Shown here: positions 46,808-56,533 of the stretch, piece by piece | How the letters are laid out: each line of letters begins with the position of its first letter | Position numbering within the stretch: the first letter of the stretch is position 1 | Assembly: GCA_015075545.1 (NCBI GenBank) | Contig: JABTUC010000002.1 | Coordinates: 620,001 to 684,000 of the forward strand | Origin: Ideonella sp. | Lineage (GTDB): Bacteria; Pseudomonadota; Gammaproteobacteria; Burkholderiales; Burkholderiaceae_C | Length of the DNA stretch: 64,000 nucleotides | Direction: 5' to 3' | Notes under the pieces: model-generated | What the model was told of the DNA's origin: nothing | Database searches by the model: none | The model's input: the letters and a program-made list of their open reading frames with translations, nothing else | Program-made: the position numbers and the translations under genes

Positions 46808-47788
46808 ATGCGCATCGCCGTGCTCGGCGCAGGCGCGTGGGGCACCGCGCTGGCCATCCACGCGGCCGCGGCCAACGAGGTGATGCTGTGGGGGCGCGAC
46901 GCCGCGCAAGTGCAGGCGATGCGTGCCCGACGCTGCAACGAGCGCTACCTGCCCGAGGTGCTCCTGCCCGAGGGCATCGCGTTGACCGCGCGGCGCGACG
47001 AAGCGGTGGCGTTCGCCCGCCGTGGCCTGACGATTGTGGCCACACCGATGTCGGCGCTGCGCGAGCAACTGTCCGCGTTGCCGCCTGCCGAGCCGGTGTG
47101 GTGGCTGAGCAAGGGCTTGGAGCAGGCCAGCGGCGCGCTTGGTCACGAGATCGCGCGCGTGGTGCACGCCGCGGCGCCGAGCGGCGTGCTGTCGGGGCCC
47201 AGTTTCGCGCTCGAGGTGGCGCGCGGCCAGCCCACCGCGCTGGTGGCGGCCAGCAGCGACGCGGCGCTGGTGGCGCGCGCGGTGCGCGCGCTGCATGGTC
47301 CGACGCTGCGCGTCTATGCGAGCGATGACCCGATCGGAGCCGAGGTCGGCGGCGCGGTGAAGAACGTGCTGGCGATCGCCACCGGCATCGCCGATGCACT
47401 GGCGCTCGGCTTGAACGCACGTGCCGCCTTGATCACGCGCGGTCTGGCCGAGATGACGCGGCTCGGCGTCGCCTTGGGTGCCCGCGCCGAAACCTTCATG
47501 GGCCTGTCGGGGCTCGGCGATCTCGTGCTCACCGCCACCGGCGATCTTTCGCGCAACCGCCGGGTCGGCATCGCCCTCGGGGAAGGGCGAGCGTTGCCGC
47601 AGATACTCGCACAGCTCGGCCACGTCGCCGAGGGCGTGAACAGCGCGCCGATGGTGCTGGCGCGTGCGCGCAGCGCGGGCGTGGAGATGCCACTGTGCGA
47701 AGCGGTCAGCCAGGTGATCGGCGGCCACATCACGCCGCGCGAGGCGCTCGAGCAATTGATGACGCGCGAGGCGCGTGCCGAGTCGTGA
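46808..47788 (+). CDS. gpsA: GpsA, NAD(P)-dependent glycerol-3-phosphate dehydrogenase
   Basis: 326 residues. [13 protein letters not shown] binds NAD(P), [15 protein letters not shown] and [17 protein letters not shown] carry the catalytic lysine region, and [20 protein letters not shown] is diagnostic. Makes glycerol-3-phosphate for phospholipids. Confidence 0.95.
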   Translation: MRIAVLGAGAWGTALAIHAAAANEVMLWGRDAAQVQAMRARRCNERYLPEVLLPEGIALTARRDEAVAFARRGLTIVATPMSALREQLSALPPAEPVWWLSKGLEQASGALGHEIARVVHAAAPSGVLSGPSFALEVARGQPTALVAASSDAALVARAVRALHGPTLRVYASDDPIGAEVGGAVKNVLAIATGIADALALGLNARAALITRGLAEMTRLGVALGARAETFMGLSGLGDLVLTATGDLSRNRRVGIALGEGRALPQILAQLGHVAEGVNSAPMVLARARSAGVEMPLCEAVSQVIGGHITPREALEQLMTREARAES

Positions 47789-47822
47789 GCCGGTGGTGCC
47801 TCTCGCGGCGCCGGGAGGGCGC

Positions 47823-48335
47823 TCAGGCGGCGCCTTCGTAGTGCAACTGGCGCCACGCCTCGAACACGGCGACCGCCACCGCATTGCTCAAGTTCAGGCT
47901 GCGCTGACCCGCGCGCATCGGCAGCCGCACGTGCTGCGCATCGCGCAAGGCGTCGCGCAGCGTGGCGGGCAGCCCGCGCGACTCGCCGCCGAACACCAAC
48001 CAGTCGCCGCGCGCGAAGCGCTGCACCTGCAGCGGCGCAGCGGCGCGTGCGCTGAAGGCGAACACCCGCCGCGGGTCGCCGACCGTCGCCAGCCAGGCCG
48101 GCCACGAGCGATGCCGCACCACGCTGGCGAACTCGTGATAGTCGAGACCGGCGCGGCGCAACAGCTTGTCGTCCATCGAGAAGCCGAGCGGCTCGACCAG
48201 ATGCAGTTCGCCGCCGGTGTTGGCCGCCAGGCGGATGACGTTGCCGGTGTTGGGCGGGATCTCGGGCTCGACCAGCACGATGCGCAGCAGCGGTGTCGGC
48301 CACCGCGGTACGGGGCACGAGCCGCCACCGGTCAT
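47823..48335 (-). CDS. trmL: TrmL, tRNA (cytidine/uridine-34 2'-O)-methyltransferase
   Basis: 170 residues, SPOUT fold. [19 protein letters not shown] opens it, [10 protein letters not shown] is the knotted SAM site and [16 protein letters not shown] the final motif. Start overlaps the comF stop (ATGA). Methylates the wobble ribose of tRNA-Leu. The N-terminal ten residues before the first conserved block may be an artefact of start choice. Confidence 0.93.
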   Translation of the reverse strand: MTGGGSCPVPRWPTPLLRIVLVEPEIPPNTGNVIRLAANTGGELHLVEPLGFSMDDKLLRRAGLDYHEFASVVRHRSWPAWLATVGDPRRVFAFSARAAAPLQVQRFARGDWLVFGGESRGLPATLRDALRDAQHVRLPMRAGQRSLNLSNAVAVAVFEAWRQLHYEGAA

Positions 48336-49069
48336 GCGCTGCCCAGCGGCGTGCGCGCGACCACCCAGACCTCGACGCCGGCGGCGCCCGCCCGCCTGAG
48401 CGCCAGCGCCGCGGCGTGCGCGGTGGCGCCGGTGGTCAACACATCGTCGATCAGCGCCACACGACGGCCTTGCAGCGCCACGGGCGTGTGCGGCATGACC
48501 CAGAAGGCGTCGCGCAGGTTGTGCTCGCGCTCGCGGCGCGTCATGCCGATCTGGTGCGCGGTGTCGCGGCCGCGCTGCAGCAGCGCCGGCGTGGCTTCGA
48601 TGCGCAGCCGTCGGCCGAGCCGCCGCGCGACCTCCCAGGCCTGGTTGTAGCCGCGCTCGCGCAGCCGCTCGCGCGACAGCGGCACCGGCAGCAACAGCGT
48701 CGGGCGCGCCTCGCCATCGCGCCACGCATGACGCAGCGCGCGCTCGACGACGCGTGCGAGCACCGCAGCGAGTTCGACCTGCTGATGGAACTTGAACGCG
48801 GTGATCAGGCGGTCCCACGGTGCCTCGTAGTCGGCCCCGGCGATGCAGCGCTCGAAGGCACTGGCCAGGGCGAGGCACTGGCCGCAGTGCGGCACGTCGT
48901 GCGGCGTCGCGTTGCCACAGGCCGCGCAACGGGGCCGCAGCGGCGCGAAACGCCGCAGGCAGTCGTCGCACAGGCCGCGCGCATCCCAGTCGCGGCACAC
49001 GGCACAGACGCCGGGCAGCGCGCGCGCCAATGCCCGCCCGGCGGCAGCGGTCGCGGCAGTGAACGACAT
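48332..49069 (-). CDS. comF: ComF-family phosphoribosyltransferase-like protein
   Basis: 245 residues. Two zinc-finger-like pairs near the N-terminus (CAVC with CDDC, and CAAC with CGQC) are followed by a PRTase fold: [19 protein letters not shown] and [16 protein letters not shown]. Homologues take part in DNA uptake during natural transformation; here no other com genes are nearby. It is divergent from the BioC-like gene. Confidence 0.9.
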   Translation of the reverse strand: MSFTAATAAAGRALARALPGVCAVCRDWDARGLCDDCLRRFAPLRPRCAACGNATPHDVPHCGQCLALASAFERCIAGADYEAPWDRLITAFKFHQQVELAAVLARVVERALRHAWRDGEARPTLLLPVPLSRERLRERGYNQAWEVARRLGRRLRIEATPALLQRGRDTAHQIGMTRREREHNLRDAFWVMPHTPVALQGRRVALIDDVLTTGATAHAAALALRRAGAAGVEVWVVARTPLGSA

Positions 49070-49077
49070 CGACTCAA

Positions 49078-49083
49078 TATACT
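49078..49083 (+). promoter_or_regulatory. -10-like TATACT just before the BioC-like gene
   Basis: TATACT ends six bases before the ATG at 49090. In the 20-base gap from divergent comF there is no room for a leader, so a leaderless transcript is likely if this is the promoter. Confidence 0.5.
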
Positions 49084-49089
49084 GGCTGC

Positions 49090-49998
49090 ATGGCCAGCGG
49101 CGATCCGCCCGTCACAGCGCACACCGAGTTCGACGACGTGGCCGCGCAGCGCTTGCGCCGCCGCCTGGCGCGTGCGGCCCAGGCACCGTGGCTGCATGCA
49201 GAGGTGGCGCGCCGCATGGCCGATCGCCTGCCGATCATTCGCCAGCCGCCGCAACGCTGGCTCGACTGGTGGGCGCAACTCGGCGGCGGCGCACAGGCGG
49301 TGCGCACGGCGTACCCGAAGGCGCAGCGCACTGCGCTCGAGCCCGACAGGTTGCTGCGCGAGGCCAGCGCGACGCAAACGCCGCCGTGGTGGTCGCGCCG
49401 GCGCCGGCGCGCCGACGCGGTGTTGCTGCCCGGCGAGGTCGATCCCGCCAGTGCCGACATGGTGTGGGCCAACATGATGCTGCACGCCTGCGCCGACATC
49501 GCGGCTCAGTTCGCGTCGTGGCATCGGGCGCTCGCGGTCGACGGTTTCCTGATGTTCTCGACCCTCGGGCCGGGCACGCTGCCCGAGCTGCGGCAGTTGT
49601 ACCAGCGCGAGGGCTGGGGCCCGCCGTTCTATCCGTTCGCCGACATGCACGATCTCGGCGATGCGCTGGTGCATGCGGGATTCGCCGATCCGGTGATGGA
49701 CCAGGAACTGCTGACGCTGACGTGGTCGACGCCATCGGCTGCGCTGCACGAGCTGCGCGCGCTCGGCGGCAACCTGCATGCATCGCGCTTCGCGGGTCTG
49801 CGCACGCCGCGCTGGCGCGATCGGCTGCTGCAGCAGCTGGAACGGCGGCGCGACGCCGACGGCCGCGTGGCGCTCAGCTTCGAGGTCGTGTATGGCCATG
49901 CGGTGCGGCTGCGCGCGCGCGCGCGCGTGGCACCGGTGACCACCGTATCGCTGCAGGACATGCGGGCCGATCTGCTGCGCCAGCGGTCGCTGCCCTGA
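49090..49998 (+). CDS. BioC-like methyltransferase, degenerate SAM site
   Basis: 302 residues. Layout matches BioC/class I methyltransferases of Burkholderiales: an N-terminal helix block ([21 protein letters not shown]), then [20 protein letters not shown] where motif I is expected, [17 protein letters not shown], and [20 protein letters not shown]. Motif I is not a normal GxGxG: Trp-rich LDWW precedes GGG. Annotated relatives are called malonyl-ACP O-methyltransferase for biotin synthesis, but activity here is uncertain. A long alternating CG tract lies near 49911-49929. Confidence 0.7.
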   Translation: MASGDPPVTAHTEFDDVAAQRLRRRLARAAQAPWLHAEVARRMADRLPIIRQPPQRWLDWWAQLGGGAQAVRTAYPKAQRTALEPDRLLREASATQTPPWWSRRRRRADAVLLPGEVDPASADMVWANMMLHACADIAAQFASWHRALAVDGFLMFSTLGPGTLPELRQLYQREGWGPPFYPFADMHDLGDALVHAGFADPVMDQELLTLTWSTPSAALHELRALGGNLHASRFAGLRTPRWRDRLLQQLERRRDADGRVALSFEVVYGHAVRLRARARVAPVTTVSLQDMRADLLRQRSLP

Positions 49999-50070
49999 AC
50001 CCATCGGCGCCGCCGCGCCATAGGCAAGAGTCCGGAGGGATCGGCCTCTGCACGAACGATGTGCTCCGCT

Positions 50071-50076
50071 TAGAAT
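50071..50076 (+). promoter_or_regulatory. -10-like TAGAAT upstream of the oxidase operon
   Basis: TAGAAT within GCTTAGAATCGC, about 150 bases before the DUF2244 start and with TCTGCAC roughly 17 bases upstream as a poor -35. The 226-base interval from the BioC-like stop to the DUF2244 start holds nothing else I can name. Probable main promoter of the DUF2244-cox cluster. Confidence 0.45.
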
Positions 50077-50224
50077 CGCCCGGCTTTCGCCGTGCCGGGT
50101 CCCGGGCTGGCGATGCGTGCGCCCGCCGATGACTGCCACCTTCGTTCCCGGTCCCTGGTCTGCCACTGCCGTCGCTGCGCGCACGGCCTGGCGGTTCGGT
50201 CGTCGGCTCGAGGGGCCGCTGGGC

Positions 50225-50659
50225 ATGCAATGGGTGATGAAGCGCAACTGCTCGATATCGCCGCGCGGCCTGACGGCCTTCTATCTGACGCTGTGCACGG
50301 TGTCGCTGGCGATCGCCGCGGCCTTCTGGTTCGCCGGCGCACGCTCGGTGCTGGCTTTCGCCGGGCTCGAGCTGCTGGCGCTGGGGGCGGCGCTGCTGGT
50401 GTACGCGCGCCACGCCGCCGACTGCGAGACCATCACGCTGGCCGGTCGTGAATTGGCGATCGAGCACCGCTGCGGTGTCGATGTCGAGCACGCGCGCTTT
50501 CGCGCCGAGTGGGTGCGCGTCGAGCCGGTGCGCAGCGATGGATCATTGATCGAGGTGTCCGGCGAGGGCCGGCGCACCTGCGTGGGCCGCTATCTGCGGC
50601 CCGAGTGGCGCGGCCAGCTGGCGCACGAGTTGCGCCTGGCGCTGCGCCTGCGGGATTGA
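50225..50659 (+). CDS. DUF2244 membrane protein of the oxidase locus
   Basis: About 144 residues from ATG 50225, chosen because GAGGGG precedes it. The frame is open to GTG 50117 and ATG 50129, so a longer form is possible. WVMKRNCSISPRGLTAFY is the family start. Two hydrophobic segments follow, then a soluble tail. Function unknown, but it commonly precedes coxB in betaproteobacteria. Confidence 0.83.
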   Translation: MQWVMKRNCSISPRGLTAFYLTLCTVSLAIAAAFWFAGARSVLAFAGLELLALGAALLVYARHAADCETITLAGRELAIEHRCGVDVEHARFRAEWVRVEPVRSDGSLIEVSGEGRRTCVGRYLRPEWRGQLAHELRLALRLRD

Positions 50660-50698
50660 CGACGGTTTCTGGCCTGGGATTCAACCTTTCGACGAAGC

Positions 50699-51865
50699 AT
50701 GAACAACCTCATGACGCGGCAACGTTGGCTGGGCGCCCTCGCAGCGCTGGCCGCATCGGCCTGGGCGCGGCCGGCGCTGGCGGTCAACGACCTGCCGGGC
50801 GGCCCGGCGGTCAACCAGATCGACCTGCATCCGCCAGCCAGCAAGATGGCCGCCGAGATCCTCTCGCTGCACAACGGCATGATGATCGTCTGCACGCTGA
50901 TCTTCATCGTCGTGTTCGGCGTCATGTTCTATTCGATCTTCAAGCACCGCAAGTCCAAGGGGCACCAGGCGGCGCATTTCCACGAGAGCGTGGCGGTCGA
51001 GATCGCGTGGACCGTGGTGCCGTTCATGATCGTCGTCGGCATGGGTGTGGCGGCCACCAAGACCGTGGTGGCGCAGAAGGACACCTCGAACTCCGACCTC
51101 ACCATCAAGGCCACCGGCTATCAGTGGAAGTGGGGCTACGACTACATCAAGGGCGAAGGCGAGGGCATCGGCTTTCTGTCGACGCTCGACGTCGCGCACC
51201 GCGAGATGTCCAACTCGGGCCACCCGCAGGGCGACGACTACCTGCTGAAGGTCGACAACCCGCTGGTGGTGCCGGTCAACAAGAAGGTGCGCGTCATCAC
51301 CACCGCCAACGACGTGATCCACGCCTGGATGGTGCCGGCGCTCGGCGTCAAGCAAGACGCGATTCCCGGTTTCGTGCGCGACATCTGGTTCCGCGCCGAC
51401 AAGACCGGCGACTTCTACGGCCAGTGCGCCGAGCTGTGCGGCAAGGAGCACGCGTTCATGCCGATCCACGTCAAGGTGCTGAGCGACAGCGACTACAGCG
51501 CGTGGGTTCTGGCCAAACTCAAGGAGATCGCCGCCAAGGCCGACGACCCGAGCAAGGTGTGGACGCTGGCCGATCTGGAGGCGCGCGGCGAGAAGGTCTA
51601 CAACGCCAACTGCGCCGTCTGCCACAAGCCCGACGGCACCGGTGGCGGCCCGATCAAGCCGCTCGACGGCTCGCCGGTGGTCAAGGATGCCGACAAGGCC
51701 AAGCAACTGCACGTGGTGCTCAACGGCACGGCCAACGGCATGCCGTCGTGGAAGCAGTTGTCGGACACCGACCTCGCGGCAGTGGTGACCTTCACCAAGA
51801 ACCACTGGAGCAACAAGACCGGACAGATCGTGCAGCCCGCCGACGTGGTTGCGGCGCGCAAGTGA
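50699..51865 (+). CDS. coxB: CoxB, cytochrome c oxidase subunit II fused to cytochrome c
   Basis: 388 residues. A signal peptide (ends near ARPALA) and two transmembrane helices (around 60-82 and 100-122) precede the CuA domain. That domain has [22 protein letters not shown] and [14 protein letters not shown] with Cys243 and Cys247. A C-terminal class I cytochrome c follows with heme motif CAVCH at residues 305-309. The fused cytochrome identifies a caa3-like entry domain, usual in Burkholderiales. Receives electrons from cytochrome c at the periplasmic side. Confidence 0.96.
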   Translation: MNNLMTRQRWLGALAALAASAWARPALAVNDLPGGPAVNQIDLHPPASKMAAEILSLHNGMMIVCTLIFIVVFGVMFYSIFKHRKSKGHQAAHFHESVAVEIAWTVVPFMIVVGMGVAATKTVVAQKDTSNSDLTIKATGYQWKWGYDYIKGEGEGIGFLSTLDVAHREMSNSGHPQGDDYLLKVDNPLVVPVNKKVRVITTANDVIHAWMVPALGVKQDAIPGFVRDIWFRADKTGDFYGQCAELCGKEHAFMPIHVKVLSDSDYSAWVLAKLKEIAAKADDPSKVWTLADLEARGEKVYNANCAVCHKPDGTGGGPIKPLDGSPVVKDADKAKQLHVVLNGTANGMPSWKQLSDTDLAAVVTFTKNHWSNKTGQIVQPADVVAARK

Positions 51866-51899
51866 CCCGGACAACGCCCAAGGCTGCAAAGGACCAACG

Positions 51900-53525
51900 A
51901 TGAGCGCAGTGATCGACCACGGCCAGGTCGCCGGCCACCACGACGACCATGCCCACGGCGCCCCGCACGGCTGGCGGCGCTGGCTGTTCGCCACCAATCA
52001 CAAGGACATCGGCACGATGTACCTGCTGTTCAGCTTCTCGATGCTGATCGTCGGTGGCGTGCTGGCGATGGGCATCCGCGCGGAGCTGTTCGAGCCGGGG
52101 CTGCAGTTCTTCAACCCCGAGTTCTTCAACCAGCTCACCACGATGCACGGCCTGATCATGGTGTTCGGCGCCATCATGCCGGGCTTCGTGGGCTTCGCGA
52201 ACTGGCTGGTGCCGCTGCAGGTGGGCGCGGCCGACATGGCGTTCGCGCGCATGAACAACCTCAGCTTCTGGCTGCTGATCCCGGCGGCGGGTCTGCTGGT
52301 GGCGTCGTTCTTCGTGCCCGGCGGCGCCACTGCGGCCGGCTGGACGCTCTATGCGCCGCTGACGCTGCAGATGGGCACCGCGATGGACATGGCGATCTTC
52401 TCGCTGCACATCATGGGCGCCAGCTCGATCATGGGCTCGATCAACATCATCGTCACCATCCTGAACCTGCGCGCGCCGGGCATGACGCTGATGAAGATGC
52501 CGCTGTTCTCGTGGACCTGGCTGATCACCGCCTATCTGCTGATCGCGGTGATGCCGGTGCTCGCCGGCGCCATCACGATGACGCTGACCGACCGCCACTT
52601 CGGCACCAGCTTCTTCACGCCCTCGGGCGGCGGCGACCCGATCATGTACCAGCACATCTTCTGGTTCTTCGGGCACCCCGAGGTCTACATCATGATCCTG
52701 CCGGCGTTCGGCATCGTCAGCGCGATCGTCCCGACCTTCGCGCGCAAGCGCCTGTTCGGCTATACGTCGATGGTGTACGCCACGGCGTCGATCGCGATCC
52801 TGTCGTTCATCGTCTGGGCGCACCACATGTTCACCACCGGCATGCCGGTGACGGGCCAGTTGTTCTTCATGTACGCGACGATGCTGATCGCGGTGCCCAC
52901 CGGCGTGAAGATCTTCAACTGGGTGGCCACCATGTGGCGCGGCTCGATGACCTTCGAGACACCGATGCTGTGGGCGGTCGGCTTCATCTTCGTGTTCACG
53001 ATCGGCGGCTTCACCGGCCTGATCGTCGCGATGGCCCCGATCGACATCCAGCTCCAGGACACCTATTACGTGGTGGCGCACTTCCACTACGTGCTGGTGG
53101 CCGGATCGCTGTTCGCGATGTTCGGCGGCGTCTACTACTGGGGCCCGAAGTGGACCGGCGTGATGTACAGCGAGACGCGCGGCAAGATCCACTTCTGGGC
53201 CTCGATGATCTTCTTCAACCTCGCCTTCTTCCCGATGCACTTCCTCGGCCTGGCGGGCATGCCGCGCCGCTACGCCGACTACCCGATGCAGTTCGCCGAC
53301 TTCAACGCCATCGTGTCGATCGGCGCGTTCGGGTTCGGGCTGGCGCAGGTGTACTTCTTCTTCGCGGTGGCGTTGCCGATGATCCGTGGCCGCGGCGAGA
53401 AGGCGCCGCAGCGCCCGTGGGAGGGCGCCGAGGGGTTGGAGTGGGAGGTGCCGTCTCCCGCCCCGTGGCACACCTTCGAGACGCCGCCGCGGCTCGATGC
53501 CAGCGCGACCAAGGTCATCGGCTGA
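51900..53525 (+). CDS. coxA: CoxA, cytochrome c oxidase subunit I
   Basis: 541 residues with twelve hydrophobic segments. [12 protein letters not shown] starts the first helix, TMHGLIMVF carries a heme a ligand, and [21 protein letters not shown] the Glu-containing HPEVY with the CuB ligand and Tyr. [18 protein letters not shown] gives the paired CuB histidines and K-channel, and [15 protein letters not shown] the heme a3/a histidines. Heme-copper oxidase of the A1 type. ATG 51900 follows GGA. Confidence 0.97.
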   Translation: MSAVIDHGQVAGHHDDHAHGAPHGWRRWLFATNHKDIGTMYLLFSFSMLIVGGVLAMGIRAELFEPGLQFFNPEFFNQLTTMHGLIMVFGAIMPGFVGFANWLVPLQVGAADMAFARMNNLSFWLLIPAAGLLVASFFVPGGATAAGWTLYAPLTLQMGTAMDMAIFSLHIMGASSIMGSINIIVTILNLRAPGMTLMKMPLFSWTWLITAYLLIAVMPVLAGAITMTLTDRHFGTSFFTPSGGGDPIMYQHIFWFFGHPEVYIMILPAFGIVSAIVPTFARKRLFGYTSMVYATASIAILSFIVWAHHMFTTGMPVTGQLFFMYATMLIAVPTGVKIFNWVATMWRGSMTFETPMLWAVGFIFVFTIGGFTGLIVAMAPIDIQLQDTYYVVAHFHYVLVAGSLFAMFGGVYYWGPKWTGVMYSETRGKIHFWASMIFFNLAFFPMHFLGLAGMPRRYADYPMQFADFNAIVSIGAFGFGLAQVYFFFAVALPMIRGRGEKAPQRPWEGAEGLEWEVPSPAPWHTFETPPRLDASATKVIG

Positions 53526-53538
53526 GGGCGCGCGCGCG

Positions 53539-53652
53539 ATGACGCCCGACTCCAAGCGCAGGGCCAACATCCGACTGGCGTTGATTCTGGCGTCGGTCGC
53601 CCTGGCGTTCGGGCTCGGCTTCATGGCCAAGATCGCGCTGTTCTCGCACTGA
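53539..53652 (+). CDS. Small cytochrome oxidase assembly protein (37 residues)
   Basis: A basic N-terminus (MTPDSKRRANIRLAL) and one transmembrane helix of about 20 residues rich in Leu, Ala and Phe. It sits between coxA and ctaG, 13 and 17 bases from its neighbours, where relatives carry a small assembly protein. Identification rests on size, position and the single helix. Confidence 0.75.
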   Translation: MTPDSKRRANIRLALILASVALAFGLGFMAKIALFSH

Positions 53653-53669
53653 CGCGACGTTGCAACGCG

Positions 53670-54287
53670 ATGGACCGGCCGCGCACCCTGAGCAGCCTGC
53701 TGGGCTCCGACAACCGCCGCATGACGGTCAAGCTGGCAGTCGTCGCGGCGCTGATGTTCGGCTTCGGCTATGCGCTGGTGCCGATCTACCGCGCGGTCTG
53801 CAATGCGCTCGGCATCAACGTGCTGTCGGTGTTCGAGCGCGGCGGCCCGGTGGCGCGGCAGGTGCCGGCGAACACGCAGGTCGACCGCAGCCGCACCGTG
53901 ACCATCGAGTTCGACGCCAATTCCCGCGGGCCATGGGATTTCAAGCCCGCGCTGCACTCGATGCAGGTGCACCCGGGCGAGGTGGCCACCGTGATGTACG
54001 AGTTCCGCAACCGGCAGAACCGCACCATGGCGGCGCAGGCGATCGCCAGCTTCGCGCCGATGAACTCGGCCGCGCATTTCAACAAGCTCGAGTGCTTCTG
54101 CTTCAACGAGTACACGCTGGCGCCCGGCGAGAGCCGGCACTGGCCGGTGGTGTTCTACGTCGACAGCAAGCTGCCGAAGGACGTGACGACGATCACCCTC
54201 TCGTACACCTTCTTCGAGGTCGGCGGCAAGGTGCCGCCGGCGCCGGCGGGCCGGCAGGCCAAGGTGGCTGGCGGGGGTGCGACGTGA
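53670..54287 (+). CDS. ctaG: CtaG/Cox11, copper chaperone for CuB
   Basis: 205 residues. One N-terminal membrane helix (LAVVAALMFGFGYALVPIY) precedes a periplasmic beta-sandwich. LECFCFNEYTL carries the CFCF copper site and RAVCNALGIN near the membrane is the family block. Delivers Cu to subunit I. The stop codon overlaps the start of the 21-codon mini-ORF (GTGA). Confidence 0.95.
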   Translation: MDRPRTLSSLLGSDNRRMTVKLAVVAALMFGFGYALVPIYRAVCNALGINVLSVFERGGPVARQVPANTQVDRSRTVTIEFDANSRGPWDFKPALHSMQVHPGEVATVMYEFRNRQNRTMAAQAIASFAPMNSAAHFNKLECFCFNEYTLAPGESRHWPVVFYVDSKLPKDVTTITLSYTFFEVGGKVPPAPAGRQAKVAGGGAT

Positions 54288-54349
54288 GCGCACGCGGCCG
54301 CTGCGAAGCGCTCGCCCCGAAGCACGCAGTGCGCAGGGTGATCCCTTGA
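54284..54349 (+). repeat. Repeat copy B: 66-bp element encoding a 21-codon mini-ORF
   Basis: GTG overlaps the ctaG stop and the TGA overlaps the TTG of the DUF2970 gene (TTGA). The frame shares GR-x-EAL-x-P and the Arg-Arg-Val near the end with the copy at 40499-40564; 48 of 66 bases and 11 of 21 residues match. Mismatches fall at first, second and third codon positions as 4, 7 and 7, so conservation does not favour the protein sequence. Confidence 0.7.
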
Positions 54350-54591
54350 CCGAGAAGCCGCCGGCGCACGACGCTGCGCGGGTCACCGCGCGCAAGGGCT
54401 CGCTGCGCAACACCGCGCTCGCGGTGGCGTGGTCGTTCCTCGGCATCCGCCGGCGTGCCGACTATGCGCGCGACACCGCGCAGCTCAATCCCATTCACGT
54501 GGTGGTCGCCGGCATCGTCGGCGCTGCCGTGTTCGTGCTCGTGCTCGTGCTGCTGGTACGCTGGGTCGTCGCCAGCGGCGTCGCGACCTGA
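54346..54591 (+). CDS. DUF2970 small membrane protein
   Basis: 81 residues from a TTG start that overlaps the mini-ORF stop. A basic N-terminus with LRNTALAVAWSFLGIRRR is the DUF2970 signature, followed by one transmembrane helix (IHVVVAGIVGAAVFVLV). Function unknown; conserved between ctaG and coxC in this group. The TTG is inferred from coupling; no other start fits well. Confidence 0.78.
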   Translation: MTEKPPAHDAARVTARKGSLRNTALAVAWSFLGIRRRADYARDTAQLNPIHVVVAGIVGAAVFVLVLVLLVRWVVASGVAT

Positions 54592-54635
54592 GACCCCGCC
54601 AACCATTCGAACCCGTCGATCCCCGAGGAGCCACC

Positions 54636-55520
54636 ATGTCCGCCGCGACCAGCAAAGGGTCCATGCCGTACTACTTCGTGCCGGCGCCATCGCGTCATCC
54701 GGCGATGGCGGCGCTCGGCCTCGGCCTGATGATCCTCGGTGCCGGTCAGTGGGTGAACGATCAGATGTGGGGCATGTGGGTGTTCGTGCTGGGCGTGCTG
54801 ACCTGGCTGGCGACGCTGTTCGTCTGGTTTCGCGACGCCATCGGCGAGAGCGAAGGCGGTATGTACTCCGAGCGCGTCGACGTGTCGTACCGCTGGAGCA
54901 TGAGCTGGTTTATCTTCTCGGAGGTCATGTTCTTCGGCGCCTTCTTCGGCGCGCTGTACTGGGCGCGCGCCTTCGCGCTGCCGATGCTGGGCGACATCGA
55001 CCATCAGTTGCTGTGGCCCGATTTCAAGGCGGTGTGGCCCACCGTGGCGCCGGGCTACACCGCGTCGCCGACGGGGACGGTCGAGCCGTTCACGACGATG
55101 GGCCCGTGGCCGATCCCGACGCTGAACACGGCGCTGCTGCTGTCGTCGGGCGGCACGATCACGATCGCGCACCATGCCTTGCTGGCTGGCCGACGCGCAA
55201 AGACCATTTTCTGGATGTGGGTCACGGTCGCGCTCGGCCTGACGTTCCTCGGCTTCCAGGCCTACGAGTACATCCATGCCTACGAAGAGCTCAACCTGAA
55301 GCTGTCGTCGGGCATCTACGGTTCGACCTTCTTCATGCTGACCGGCTTCCACGGTTTCCACGTGTTCGTCGGTGCGACGATGCTCACCATCATCACGCTG
55401 CGGCTGATGAAAGGGCACTTCACGCCGCAGCGCCACTTCGGCTTCGAAGGCGCAGCCTGGTACTGGCACTTCGTCGACGTGGTCTGGTTGGGGCTGTATT
55501 TCCTCGTCTACTGGTTGTAG
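54636..55520 (+). CDS. coxC: CoxC, cytochrome c oxidase subunit III
   Basis: 294 residues with seven predicted helices. YYFVPAPSRHPAMAALG, FSEVMFFGAFFGALYWARAF with the conserved Glu, GFQAYEYIHAYEEL, and FFMLTGFHGFHVFVGATML plus FEGAAWYWHFVDVVWLGLY all match subunit III. ATG 54636 has GAGGAG nearby. Confidence 0.96.
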   Translation: MSAATSKGSMPYYFVPAPSRHPAMAALGLGLMILGAGQWVNDQMWGMWVFVLGVLTWLATLFVWFRDAIGESEGGMYSERVDVSYRWSMSWFIFSEVMFFGAFFGALYWARAFALPMLGDIDHQLLWPDFKAVWPTVAPGYTASPTGTVEPFTTMGPWPIPTLNTALLLSSGGTITIAHHALLAGRRAKTIFWMWVTVALGLTFLGFQAYEYIHAYEELNLKLSSGIYGSTFFMLTGFHGFHVFVGATMLTIITLRLMKGHFTPQRHFGFEGAAWYWHFVDVVWLGLYFLVYWL

Positions 55521-55525
55521 CGCGC

Positions 55526-55544
55526 ACGCCGCGGCCCGCGGCGT
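55526..55544. terminator. Perfect GC hairpin between convergent coxC and DUF2909 genes
   Basis: ACGCCGCG-GCC-CGCGGCGT, an 8-bp stem with a 3-base loop. It fills the 23-base gap and reaches into the DUF2909 stop. No T-run on either side; bidirectional termination is a positional inference. Confidence 0.5.
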
Positions 55545-55768
55545 CAGCGCGCGATCGGCAGACCGCTCGGCTGGATCCAGCCGAGCCACCATGCCAGCAG
55601 GATGAACAGGAACAGCGCGATCGACAGCGCAACGCGCAGCGCCAGCGCGCGTGCCATGCGCCGATCGGCGTGCGACTGGTCTGGCGGTGGCCGCCGGAGC
55701 ATCGCCACGCCCGCGCTGGCGAGCGCCGCCACGATCGCCAACAGCACCACCACGATCAACACCTTCAT
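55544..55768 (-). CDS. DUF2909 twin-transmembrane protein
   Basis: 74 residues made of two hydrophobic helices joined by a basic loop (RRPPPDQSHADRRMAR). The only leftward gene inside the oxidase cluster, divergent from surf1 with 21 bases between starts. Conserved at this place in relatives; probably an oxidase-associated membrane protein, though its role is unknown. Confidence 0.8.
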   Translation of the reverse strand: MKVLIVVVLLAIVAALASAGVAMLRRPPPDQSHADRRMARALALRVALSIALFLFILLAWWLGWIQPSGLPIAR

Positions 55769-55789
55769 GGGCGCAGCTTATCGCGGCCC

Positions 55790-56533
55790 ATGTGCAAGCG
55801 CATGAAGCGCCGGCGCGCGCAGTGGCTGGTCTGGCTCGGCGTGCTGGTGGCGATGGCGGCCACCGCGCGCCTGGGCATCTGGCAACTCGACCGCGCGGCA
55901 CAGAAGATCGCCATCGAACGAGCCTGGCAAGAACGCGCGCAACTCGCGCCGCTGCCGATGGCGGCGCTGCCGCGCGACGCTGCCGATCTGGCCGCGTTGC
56001 TGCATCGGCGCGTCGTGGTCGAGGGGCGCTGGCTGTCGCGCCATACGCTGTACCTCGACAACCGTGTGCACGATGGCGCAGCGGGCTTCGTCGTGGTCAC
56101 GCCGCTGCTGCTGGCCCCTGGCGACGCGGTGCTGGTGCAGCGCGGCTGGGCGCCGCGCGATGCCGGCGACCGCACACGCGTACCGGCGATGCCGCTGGCC
56201 GATGGCTCTGCGCGGCTCGAGGCGCGCATCGCGATCTGGCCGTCGCACCGGCTGGCGCTGTCGCCGGCGGCCGAGTCCGGCCCGATACGGCAAAATCTCG
56301 ACTCCGCGCAACTGGCGCGCGACCTCGGCGTGGCGCTGCGCCCGCTGTCGCTGCAGCAGTTGTCGGCGCCCGAACCGGCCGATGCGCTGCAGCGCGACTG
56401 GCCCGTGCCGGTACAGGATGTCTGGAAGAACCAGGGCTACGCCCTGCAATGGTTTGCGCTGTGCGCCCTGATCGCGGGGCTGGCGCTCTGGTACGGTTGG
56501 ATCTCACCGCGACGACGTGGACAAGAAGGCTGA
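55790..56533 (+). CDS. SURF1-family cytochrome oxidase assembly protein
   Basis: 247 residues from ATG 55790 (ATG 55802 is an alternative). Two terminal transmembrane helices flank a periplasmic domain. LGIWQLDRAAQKIAIERAWQ, VVVEGRWLSRHTLYLDNR and VLVQRGWAPRD match the family, and YALQWFALCALIAGLALWYGW is the C-terminal helix. Assists heme a insertion into subunit I. Confidence 0.92.
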   Translation: MCKRMKRRRAQWLVWLGVLVAMAATARLGIWQLDRAAQKIAIERAWQERAQLAPLPMAALPRDAADLAALLHRRVVVEGRWLSRHTLYLDNRVHDGAAGFVVVTPLLLAPGDAVLVQRGWAPRDAGDRTRVPAMPLADGSARLEARIAIWPSHRLALSPAAESGPIRQNLDSAQLARDLGVALRPLSLQQLSAPEPADALQRDWPVPVQDVWKNQGYALQWFALCALIAGLALWYGWISPRRRGQEG

